Shown here: positions 1 to 5,754 of the stretch, in pieces
Numbering within the stretch: the stretch's first letter is position 1
Layout: every line of letters begins with the position of its first letter
Assembly (NCBI GenBank): GCA_031270875.1
Contig: JAISXC010000225.1
Location: 1 to 6,826, forward strand
Length of the DNA: 6,826 nucleotides
Direction of reading: 5' to 3'
DNA from: Desulfovibrio sp.
GTDB taxonomy: Bacteria; Desulfobacterota; Desulfovibrionia; Desulfovibrionales; Desulfovibrionaceae
Notes under the pieces: generated by a model
The model's database searches: none
Seen by the model: the letters and a program-made list of their open reading frames with translations, nothing else
What the model was told of the DNA's origin: nothing
Made by a program: the position numbers and the translations under genes

Positions 1-519
1 GCGACGGAAGGCATTTTACGTCTGCTGACGCCCGAGCAGTTGCGAGGGGTCATCGCGCACGAAATCGGCCACATTGTCAACCGTGACATCCTCATCCAGA
101 CGATAGCCGGCGTGATGGGATCGGCCATAGTGACCCTGGCCAACATTTTTCAGTTCACGGCCATTTTTGGCGGCAGCAGGAATGAAGAAGGCGGTTCCAG
201 TCCGATAGCGTCTCTGGCCCTGGCCCTTCTGGCCCCCATCGCGGCCGGACTCATCCAGATGGCCATTTCCCGCTCGCGGGAATATCTGGCTGACGACACC
301 GGGGCGGAGCTTTGCCGGCGTCCGCAGGATCTGGCCGGTGCCCTCGCGCGGCTGGGGGAGTACTCCGGACGTATCCCCATGCGGGCGGGCAACCCGAGCA
401 CGGAGCAGATGTTCATTGTCACGCCGCTTTTTCTGTCCGGCGGCATGGCCAGCCTTTTCAGCACACATCCGCCGCTGGAAGAGCGCATTGCGCGCCTCAT
501 GAGCATGGCGCGCCGTTGA
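1..519 (+). CDS. htpX: HtpX membrane zinc metalloprotease, C-terminal part (5' end outside window)
   Basis: HtpX is an inner-membrane M48 zinc endopeptidase that helps degrade misfolded membrane proteins. The frame is open from base 1, so the gene begins upstream; 172 residues are visible where the family usually has about 280-300, so the N-terminal membrane segments are missing. The zinc-binding HEIGH motif is at 58-72 (codons 20-24), and the third zinc ligand is the Glu of SREYLAD at 280-282. Between them lie two hydrophobic stretches (roughly codons 33-55 and 70-90), as expected for the transmembrane hairpin of this family. The tail motif STHPPLEERIARL is typical of HtpX. The lipoprotein gene follows 45 bases downstream on the same strand. 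The TTG at 40 is an internal codon, not a start. The identification is firm. Confidence 0.95.
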   Translation, partial: ATEGILRLLTPEQLRGVIAHEIGHIVNRDILIQTIAGVMGSAIVTLANIFQFTAIFGGSRNEEGGSSPIASLALALLAPIAAGLIQMAISRSREYLADDTGAELCRRPQDLAGALARLGEYSGRIPMRAGNPSTEQMFIVTPLFLSGGMASLFSTHPPLEERIARLMSMARR

Positions 520-564
520 GAAAGATGCTTCCGCTAACCGCAAACGCCGACAAACGGGGAAAAT

Positions 565-939
565 ATGCGCCTGTTGCCGCTCTTTCTGTTCGCCCTGCTG
601 TTGACCTCATGCGCCGACAAGACCCCTGCGCCGAAACCGCCACCGAGCGCGGCGGATTGTCCCGCCCTCTATGTTTTCGCGCCGGGCAACTATATCATGG
701 ATATCGCCGGCGGGGCCGAAGTGGTGCTGGATCCCGGAGTGCAGGAATTTCCCCTCTTTTGCAGCCCGCAGACGGCGCGCGCCTATGTGAACCGGAAAGT
801 GAAAGCGGGGAGTCTGGTCGCCGGAGACTGGCGCATCTATCGCCTGGAAGGAAAATTTGAAGATCTGGCCCAGGAGGCGGACGATGGAGGCTACACCTTG
901 GGGCGTCTGGCTTCAGCGGTTGACTGGGTGACGGAATAA
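565..939 (+). CDS. Small predicted lipoprotein of unknown function
   Basis: This is a 124-residue protein that I do not recognise. Residues 1-15 form a short signal peptide (MRLLPLFLFALLLTS) followed by Cys16; LTSC fits a type II lipobox, so export and lipidation are likely. A proline-rich linker (about 20-29) follows, then a compact mixed domain with two further cysteines (Cys33 and Cys67) that could pair in the periplasm. The ATG at 565 has GGGGA at 556-560 four bases upstream. It sits 45 bases after htpX on the same strand and just before a hairpin, so it may be cotranscribed with htpX. An envelope role is only an inference from the signal peptide and the neighbour. The existence of the gene is well supported; its function is not. 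Confidence 0.82.
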   Translation: MRLLPLFLFALLLTSCADKTPAPKPPPSAADCPALYVFAPGNYIMDIAGGAEVVLDPGVQEFPLFCSPQTARAYVNRKVKAGSLVAGDWRIYRLEGKFEDLAQEADDGGYTLGRLASAVDWVTE

Positions 940-956
940 CAAGCCGTCGATATGAC

Positions 957-992
957 CTTTCGGACGCGCGGTTTGCGCCGCGCGCCCGAAAG
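957..992 (+). terminator. Rho-independent-type hairpin between convergent genes
   Basis: The arms are 957-971 and 978-992, CTTTCGGACGCGCGG against CCGCGCGCCCGAAAG. This is a 15-base stem with a single A/C mismatch and a 6-base loop. On the + strand it is followed by AACTTTGTTTT, a broken T tract, 18 bases after the lipoprotein stop codon. On the - strand it lies 23 bases past the flgH stop but no T run follows, so it is best read as the end of the htpX/lipoprotein transcript. It may also stop flgH transcription. Confidence 0.72.
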
Positions 993-1015
993 AACTTTGT
1001 TTTCCGGAATCCGCA

Positions 1016-1744
1016 TCAGAACGGCCAGACATTGTCCATCAGGCGCGTGAACCAGCCTGGTTTCTGTTTGTCCGCAAGCACGCCGCGGCCGTAATATTCA
1101 ATGCTCGCATCGGCTATCTGGTTGGAGAGGATGGTGTTGTCCGCATCCACATCCCGCGAGCGTATGGTGCCGCGCACCACCATGTATTCCGTCTCCTCAT
1201 TGACGCGTATTTCCCGCGCGCCTTCTATCTGCAGCAGACCGCCGGGCAGTACGCGGATAACGCGCGCCGCCATGGACGTGGTGACGTAGTTTTCTCTCTT
1301 GGTTTTGCCGGTGGCGCTCAAATCGGCGCCAGCCCCGGTCTTCACCAGCGAGTCGGTGTCGCTCACATTGCCGCGCGGCCCCAGCGGTACGAAGGGCAGA
1401 AACCCGACCCGGGACTGGGTGAACAGATTGGCAACCGAATAGTCACTGCTTGAATCCTTGTTGGCGGTTGTCTCCGCCTTGTTCTGGGCCTTGGTGTTTT
1501 CCACCAGCTTCACCACCACAATATCGCCCACGCGCCGCGCCCGGCTGTCGGAAAAAAGGGGATCCTCCTCGCTGGCCGCGAAGAGCGAACCGGGATTATC
1601 CCTGGCGCTGGTTTCATGCCGATATTCCTGATTCGGAGTAATCGGCGGCTGCAGGGCAGGACGCCGATGGGCGCTTCCGCCGCCGCATCCTGCGCAGAGT
1701 AGAAGCATAAGACCCAATATGGCAATACCTGTCCGGGCTTTCAT
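1016..1744 (-). CDS. flgH: FlgH, flagellar L-ring lipoprotein
   Basis: FlgH builds the L ring, the outer-membrane bushing around the flagellar rod. The 242-residue product is close to the usual family length (about 230). Residues 1-19 are a signal peptide and Cys20 (CAGC) is the likely lipidated cysteine. The conserved C-terminus is clear: an IRSRDVDADNTILSNQIADA segment, then a GWFTRLMDNVWPF ending that matches FlgH proteins. The start is ATG 1744, chosen because GAGGAGA lies 6 bases upstream and the signal peptide begins there; a longer frame to 1798 would run back into flgA and put a basic leader ahead of the signal peptide. It follows flgA by 19 bases and is the last gene of the operon. 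No flgI or flgJ follows. Confidence 0.96.
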   Translation of the reverse strand: MKARTGIAILGLMLLLCAGCGGGSAHRRPALQPPITPNQEYRHETSARDNPGSLFAASEEDPLFSDSRARRVGDIVVVKLVENTKAQNKAETTANKDSSSDYSVANLFTQSRVGFLPFVPLGPRGNVSDTDSLVKTGAGADLSATGKTKRENYVTTSMAARVIRVLPGGLLQIEGAREIRVNEETEYMVVRGTIRSRDVDADNTILSNQIADASIEYYGRGVLADKQKPGWFTRLMDNVWPF

Positions 1745-1750
1745 GGCGAA

Positions 1751-1757
1751 TCTCCTC
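1751..1757 (-). promoter_or_regulatory. Ribosome binding site of flgH
   Basis: GAGGAGA on the - strand lies 6 bases before ATG 1744. It selects this start over the in-frame ATG at 1798, which lies inside flgA. Confidence 0.75.
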
Positions 1758-1763
1758 AAGCGG

Positions 1764-2945
1764 TTAATGTATCTCCACGGTACTGCCGTTCTTGACAATC
1801 CCGTAGACCTGTTTCTTTGTCTGCAAATTGCGCACCGCGATGGTCGCGCCGGGCTCGCCGTCGGCCATGGCCTCTCCGCGTGTGCTCATGTGTACGTTGC
1901 CGCGCGAATAAACCAGACTTATCACGTCGCCGCGCCGTATCATGAGCTCGCTGACGAGATCGCTCCGGAAAATGGGCTCGCCTGTCGCGACGGAGCGCGT
2001 CAGGCGCCAGGGACCGCCCTGGCCGTCCCAGGGCAGTTCGCGCAGTTGCGCCGCGTTGATCCGCATAAACGTGACTCCCTGCGGAGTGAGACTGTCGCCC
2101 CTGCTCAGCGGGCGGGCCGCCGCCGGCACTGTGACCCACAGCAGGAGATTCGCCATGCCTGCCACGCGGCGCAATGTGCTCCCGTCAGCCTCCTGCACGG
2201 CAAAACGCAGGGTGATGCGCCCCGGCGCAAGTTTGCCGGGTTCCAATTGCACACGCTGGCCGCTGTGAGCCAGAAAAATATATTCCGGAAGCCGAAAGTC
2301 GTGGAGATCCGCCTCCCCCGGCATGGCGGCCAGCTGAGGCGTCAGACTTTTGACCACATAGGAGCGCAGATCCTCCTCGCGAAAGACGGCACCCCCGCGC
2401 TGGATGACGAGCGAAGTGGGCAAAATGCATCGTCCCGCCGTCTCGTTGCCGAGACTCTGGCGCAACGCCTGCGACAGACGCGAACGGTTGACCTGCAGAG
2501 GCTTGCCCTCTTCCGGCGGCGCGGGCCAAAGCTCTTTCGTCCTGAGCGTGTTCCACATTTCGGGGGTGACATCGCCAAGCGGGACGGCAATGTCGCCCAG
2601 CAGCACCATGTCGGTGCCGGTTACGGCGGCTGGCGACACCTTGAGCCGCCAGTCATCGGCACCGAGCATGTTTGTCCGTTGCGGGGCCAGCGGAGCGGCC
2701 CCGGAAGCTATCCGCGCGACGGTCTTCACCGCGCGCGGGTTTTGCGCGTCAGGGGGCAGGGGCATTTGCGGCCGCGTTCGGGATGGAATTTGCGAAGACG
2801 GGCGCCGGTTTTTGTGATCGCTGTCCTGCCGGACGGCATGGGGCACGCCGCCCTGCGCCGGGGCGAGGGAGGACGCGGGAAAAGGCGACACGAGCAGCGC
2901 CGCGAACTGGAGCGTGAGCAGAAAAAGTACGCGCCCGGCCCTCAT
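1764..2945 (-). CDS. flgA: FlgA, P-ring assembly chaperone (long form)
   Basis: FlgA is a periplasmic chaperone that helps FlgI polymerise into the P ring around the rod. The 393-residue product is much longer than the enteric protein (about 220). Residues 1-28 form a signal peptide. A low-complexity proline- and basic-rich stretch follows (about 29-90), then a middle domain (about 95-270). The FlgA/SAF-type C-terminal part covers about 272-393. It includes a beta-clip region with LSRGDSLT and GEPIFRSDL, and the hallmark RRGDVISLVYSRGNVHMSTRG segment leading to the final QVYGIVKNGSTVEI. The ATG at 2945 follows the flgG stop by 11 bases; AGGA overlaps that TAG stop, suggesting translational coupling. 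Assignment rests on the C-terminal domain and on its place between flgG and flgH. Confidence 0.93.
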   Translation of the reverse strand: MRAGRVLFLLTLQFAALLVSPFPASSLAPAQGGVPHAVRQDSDHKNRRPSSQIPSRTRPQMPLPPDAQNPRAVKTVARIASGAAPLAPQRTNMLGADDWRLKVSPAAVTGTDMVLLGDIAVPLGDVTPEMWNTLRTKELWPAPPEEGKPLQVNRSRLSQALRQSLGNETAGRCILPTSLVIQRGGAVFREEDLRSYVVKSLTPQLAAMPGEADLHDFRLPEYIFLAHSGQRVQLEPGKLAPGRITLRFAVQEADGSTLRRVAGMANLLLWVTVPAAARPLSRGDSLTPQGVTFMRINAAQLRELPWDGQGGPWRLTRSVATGEPIFRSDLVSELMIRRGDVISLVYSRGNVHMSTRGEAMADGEPGATIAVRNLQTKKQVYGIVKNGSTVEIH

Positions 2946-2956
2946 CTCGACATTTC

Positions 2957-3742
2957 CTAACTGCGCTTGAGCTGCACGGCAATGCCGAGCATGGAATCCG
3001 AGGTCTGTATGGCCTTGGAATTGACTTCATAGGCGCGCTGGGCAACAATCATGTTGACCATTTCGTCCACCACTTCCACGTTGGACATTTCCAGAAACCC
3101 CTGAGCCAGGGTTCCCACATTGTCCGTGCCGGGCACGCCTTCCACCTCGTCCCCGGAGGCTTCGGTGGGTGTGTAGAGATTGCGGCCGCGCGAATCCAGA
3201 CCGGCCGGATTGATAAAAGTATAGAGCGGGATTTCCGCGCCGGCTATCTCCTGCCCCTGGGCGTCCAGAGCGGCGATGTGCCCGCTTGAGGAGATGGCGA
3301 TGTTTTTTGTTTCCGGCGGCACGGCGAATTCCGGCTGGAGGATGTATCCGTTGGCGGTGACCACCGTTCCGTCCTGATTGAGCTTGAAGGCCCCGGAACG
3401 GGTGAACATGAGCTCGCCGTTGACATCCACCTGAAAAAATCCGTCGCCTTCAATGGCCACGTCCAGAGCATTACCGGTATTCTGAAAATTGCCCTGGGTG
3501 AAAAATTTGTGTACCGCCGTGGGACGTGTTCCCATGCCCACCTGGATGCCCACGGGCAGCATATTGTCGCCTTCAGTGATGGTTCCCGCGATTTTCATGG
3601 TCTGGTACATCAGATCCTCAAATTCCGCCCGGCTTTTCTTGAAGCCCGTGGTGTTGACGTTGGCCAGATTGTTGGAAATAACGTCAACATTGAGTTGTTG
3701 CGCCACCATGCCGGTAGCGGCCGACCACAGAGAACGTATCAT
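2957..3742 (-). CDS. flgG: FlgG, flagellar distal rod protein
   Basis: FlgG forms the distal rod, the drive shaft that crosses the P and L rings. The 261-residue product has the normal family length. The N-terminal rod signature NNLANVNTTGFK is at 24-35. A central FlgE/F/G-like domain contains ALDVAIEGDGFFQV, and the C-terminal coiled-coil segment (about 228-261) has VNMIVAQRAYEVNSK and ends DSMLGIAVQLKRS, which is characteristic of FlgG. The start is ATG 3742, supported by AAAGGAGG six bases upstream and by homology (MIRSLWSAATGM). The frame stays open to 3892, but that part overlaps flgF and looks unrelated to rod proteins. It lies 49 bases downstream of flgF. Confidence 0.97.
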   Translation of the reverse strand: MIRSLWSAATGMVAQQLNVDVISNNLANVNTTGFKKSRAEFEDLMYQTMKIAGTITEGDNMLPVGIQVGMGTRPTAVHKFFTQGNFQNTGNALDVAIEGDGFFQVDVNGELMFTRSGAFKLNQDGTVVTANGYILQPEFAVPPETKNIAISSSGHIAALDAQGQEIAGAEIPLYTFINPAGLDSRGRNLYTPTEASGDEVEGVPGTDNVGTLAQGFLEMSNVEVVDEMVNMIVAQRAYEVNSKAIQTSDSMLGIAVQLKRS

Positions 3743-3748
3743 GGAAAT

Positions 3749-3756
3749 CCTCCTTT
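3749..3756 (-). promoter_or_regulatory. Strong ribosome binding site of flgG
   Basis: AAAGGAGG on the - strand, six bases before ATG 3742, is nearly ideal. It fixes the flgG start well inside the longer open frame. Confidence 0.85.
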
Positions 3757-3791
3757 CTTGAATGCCTTGAACCCGGCTACCCGGCCCGAAT

Positions 3792-4586
3792 CTAGCCCTG
3801 ACGCCGGCCCACTTTCTGACTGGCGTCGCGATCCAGAGAATCCGCCGTCTGCATGACTTTTTGGTAGGCCTCAAACTGGCGGTGCACTTCAATCATGTTC
3901 ACCATTTCCGTCACAACTTCCACATTGGCCGTTTCTATGAAACCCTGTTCCAGACGGGCACCCTCAAGATAGGCATCTCCCTCCGCCACCTCCACATTAT
4001 AGCGGGGTTTGTAGAGATTGTGCCCCATCTTTTCAAGATTTTGCGGATTGTCCACGCTGACCAAAGCGATGGTGTTCACCGGGGCATTATCGGCAAAAAC
4101 CTGCCCATCGGCGCTGATGCCGATATTGCGGGTACCCGGGGGAATAACTATGTTGCCGCCGATGCCCTGCACGGTATAGCCTTGCGGGGTCATGAGCACC
4201 CCTTCGCCGGAAAGGACAAAATGCCCGTCGCGCGTCAAAAATTCGCCGCGCGGCGTCTCCACGCGGAAAAAGGCGTTTTCTCCGTAGATGGCCACATCCA
4301 GAGGATCGCCTGTGTAGTGGAACGAACCTTGGGAATAATCCGTCTTCGACACGGCAATACGGGCGCGCGACATGTTTTTCGGTTCGGGAAAAAGAGGTTT
4401 TGAACGGATGGTCGCAAGCGGCTCGCGTATTTCGTCGTGAGCGTAAAAGGCCATGGTGTCCTTGAAGGCCAGCCTGTCCTGCTTGTAGCCGGTAGTGTTC
4501 ACATTCGCCAGATTATTGGCGATAAAATTCATGCGGTGTTCGGTCGTCAGCGCGCCGAAAAGTCCGCTGAACATGGCGTCTTGCAT
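3792..4586 (-). CDS. flgF: FlgF, flagellar proximal rod protein
   Basis: FlgF is a proximal rod subunit exported by the flagellar type III system. The 264-residue product has the rod signature NNLANVNTTGYK at 24-35, the central DPLDVAIYGENAFF segment shared by FlgE/F/G proteins, and a C-terminal VTEMVNMIEVHRQFEAYQKV helix. The HRQFEAYQK version (rather than QRAYEVNSK) and the position ahead of flgG favour FlgF. The start is ATG 4586, with GGAGGAG six bases upstream; the in-frame ATG at 4649 falls inside the sigma-54 promoter and gives 21 extra residues unlike the family. It is the first gene of the flgFGAH operon. Confidence 0.95.
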   Translation of the reverse strand: MQDAMFSGLFGALTTEHRMNFIANNLANVNTTGYKQDRLAFKDTMAFYAHDEIREPLATIRSKPLFPEPKNMSRARIAVSKTDYSQGSFHYTGDPLDVAIYGENAFFRVETPRGEFLTRDGHFVLSGEGVLMTPQGYTVQGIGGNIVIPPGTRNIGISADGQVFADNAPVNTIALVSVDNPQNLEKMGHNLYKPRYNVEVAEGDAYLEGARLEQGFIETANVEVVTEMVNMIEVHRQFEAYQKVMQTADSLDRDASQKVGRRQG

Positions 4587-4592
4587 GGAAAA

Positions 4593-4599
4593 CTCCTCC
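4593..4599 (-). promoter_or_regulatory. Ribosome binding site of flgF
   Basis: GGAGGAG on the - strand, six bases before ATG 4586. It supports this start over the upstream in-frame ATG at 4649. Confidence 0.8.
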
Positions 4600-4648
4600 G
4601 CCGCGCCGGACGCGCCCAAGCGGCCGGCGTGAGCTTTTGCCGTATCCA

Positions 4649-4664
4649 TGCAAGGATTGGGCCA
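4649..4664 (-). promoter_or_regulatory. Sigma-54 (RpoN) promoter of the flgFGAH operon
   Basis: On the - strand the sequence reads TGGCCCAATCCTTGCA. It carries TGGC and TTGCA with the invariant GG (-24) and GC (-12) at exactly the required spacing of the TGGCAC-N5-TTGCA consensus. Transcription would start near 4638, leaving a leader of about 50 bases before flgF. Flagellar rod and hook genes of many polarly flagellated bacteria use RpoN with a bacterial enhancer-binding protein (FlrC/FleR type), so the site fits the gene it precedes. I did not identify the enhancer site. Confidence 0.75.
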
Positions 4665-4681
4665 AACACGGCCCCGTTGCG

Positions 4682-4720
4682 GGGCGGGCGGGGCATGGCA
4701 AACTCCGGGGGCGCCCGCCC
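4682..4720 (-). terminator. Possible terminator hairpin after the VOC gene
   Basis: GGGCGGGCG (4682-4690) pairs with CGCCCGCCC (4712-4720) across a 21-base loop, 27 bases past the stop of the VOC gene. A smaller GCCCC/GGGGC hairpin (4671-4685) follows on the - strand and then GTGTTTGG, which is a poor T tract. It could insulate the flgF promoter from upstream transcription. The large loop and weak T run keep this tentative. Confidence 0.35.
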
Positions 4721-4747
4721 TGTGAACCCGATTCGCGTTCAGGACGC

Positions 4748-5131
4748 TTATTGTTTCAGGGCCCGCAACTCCACAAGAATGTTGTCCGGCCCGGCGACAA
4801 AAGCAATGGCGTCCGACTCCCGCTGTTTCGGCCCCTCGTGCAGCCGTACATCCGGCAAGGCAAGCAAACGGTCGAGCGCCGCCTGCATGTCGGGCACTTC
4901 CATGCCGATGTGGTCAAAGCCCGCGAGCAGAGGTTCTGAGGCAAAAGAGGCGCAGGGGATGGCCTTGACATAGAGATAGGGGGGAACGCCCAAATCCAGC
5001 ACCGCTCCATCGCAGGGGCCGAATTTGCGATACTTCACAACTTTTGCCTCAAAACCCTTTATCCAGAAGTTCACGGTCTTTTCCAGATCATTGCAAAACA
5101 GATGAATATGGCCCAAAGTAGGTGTAGACAT
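4748..5131 (-). CDS. VOC (glyoxalase-fold) family protein
   Basis: This is a 127-residue protein of the vicinal oxygen chelate superfamily, which includes glyoxalase I, methylmalonyl-CoA epimerase and dioxygenases. The paired beta-alpha-beta-beta-beta modules are visible: GHIHLFCNDLEKTVNFW at 7-23 and GFDHIGMEVPDMQAALDRL at 71-89. Likely metal ligands by alignment with glyoxalase I are His8, His74 and Glu121 (VELRAL). The second ligand, an acidic residue in most members, falls in YLYVKA (52-57), where I see none. The substrate therefore cannot be named. The ATG at 5131 has AAAGGA seven bases upstream. It follows the hybrid gene by 35 bases and may be cotranscribed with it. Confidence 0.88.
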   Translation of the reverse strand: MSTPTLGHIHLFCNDLEKTVNFWIKGFEAKVVKYRKFGPCDGAVLDLGVPPYLYVKAIPCASFASEPLLAGFDHIGMEVPDMQAALDRLLALPDVRLHEGPKQRESDAIAFVAGPDNILVELRALKQ

Positions 5132-5166
5132 CAGTCAATCCTTTGCTGCAAGGGTGATACTTCGCC

Positions 5167-5754
5167 TCAGGATGCCGCCAGAAGCCGCGTCAGCTCCCGC
5201 ATATCCTCAAGCTGTTCCAGCTTTCCGACAGCCTTCAGAATGGCCTTCCTTCTCTGGCTGTTCCAGACCGGGGCCGCCAAGTCATCAAATTTGGCGGCAT
5301 ACAGTTCCGCCGGGGCCGGGTTCTCCGGTTCGCCCACCGGCAAGGGCACGCTGACGCTTACCCTGTCCGTGTCGGTAACGATCTCCATAGCGGCGCAAAA
5401 AAGCCCCATGGAAAAAATAAGCCCCTTGTGGGTATTCACCCCGCAAGTCACAGCGAACATCGCGCGCTCGGCTTCCCGCCCCTCCCCGCGCAGCAGGGAA
5501 AATGCGGCTCGCGCCTCAAGGCCTGCCGTGTCCATGCCGATGACGGCCGCATTCCGAAAACAGGGGTACAGGCTGACGGCGCTCGCGACCATGGTTTGAA
5601 TATCCATGTCCGTATGCACTCCGGCCGTGTCCGGGCAAACCAGTCCCGGCTTTTCCGTGGCCGCCGCTTCGTGGAGGGCGGCGCGCAAGGCGAACGCGGC
5701 AATCATATCCGTCCGGAGCGTGCCGGGAGTCAGGGCGGAGAGAGCGGATTTCAT
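5167..5754 (-). CDS. Hybrid ORF: CitG-like N-terminus joined to MmgE/PrpD C-terminus
   Basis: This 195-residue frame appears to be made from two unrelated families. Residues 1 to about 121 resemble CitG/MdcB, which makes the triphosphoribosyl-dephospho-CoA prosthetic-group precursor of citrate lyase or malonate decarboxylase. Visible CitG motifs are TEKPGLV (33-39), AGVHTDMD (44-51) and CGVNTHKGLIFSMGL (104-118). CitG is normally about 280-290 residues, and everything after the GVNTHKG helix is missing. Residues about 123-195 instead look like the extreme C-terminus of MmgE/PrpD proteins (2-methylcitrate dehydratase family), with GEPENP (141-146), ELYAAKFDDLAAPV (150-163) and LEQLEDMRELTRLL (179-192). 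The simplest reading is an in-frame deletion joining two neighbouring genes, leaving a probably inactive product. Its ATG overlaps the glycosyltransferase stop (ATGA), and it has only a weak ribosome binding site. Family assignments are from memory of the motifs. Confidence 0.7.
   Translation of the reverse strand: MKSALSALTPGTLRTDMIAAFALRAALHEAAATEKPGLVCPDTAGVHTDMDIQTMVASAVSLYPCFRNAAVIGMDTAGLEARAAFSLLRGEGREAERAMFAVTCGVNTHKGLIFSMGLFCAAMEIVTDTDRVSVSVPLPVGEPENPAPAELYAAKFDDLAAPVWNSQRRKAILKAVGKLEQLEDMRELTRLLAAS

Noticed and set aside
16..543. Long open frame on the - strand opposite htpX
   Set aside because: It is antisense to a clear HtpX zinc-protease frame, has low-complexity basic composition and no recognisable domain.
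312..860. Second + strand frame spanning htpX and the lipoprotein gene
   Set aside because: It overlaps both real genes out of frame and reads as Arg/Ala/Gly-rich shadow translation of G+C-rich DNA.
1719..2960. 413-codon + strand frame opposite flgA
   Set aside because: It is a shadow of the G+C-rich flgA gene: rich in Arg, His, Gly and Gln, with no domain, while the opposite strand has a signal peptide and a FlgA C-terminal domain.
3743..3892. Upstream extension of flgG to ATG 3892
   Set aside because: It overlaps the end of flgF and encodes a basic leader absent from FlgG; AAAGGAGG marks ATG 3742.
3861..4403. 180-codon + strand frame opposite flgF
   Set aside because: It is antisense to a well-conserved rod protein and has no recognisable motif or convincing ribosome binding site.
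4587..4649. Upstream extension of flgF to ATG 4649
   Set aside because: The added residues do not resemble FlgF, the strong ribosome binding site belongs to ATG 4586, and the upstream ATG lies within the sigma-54 promoter.
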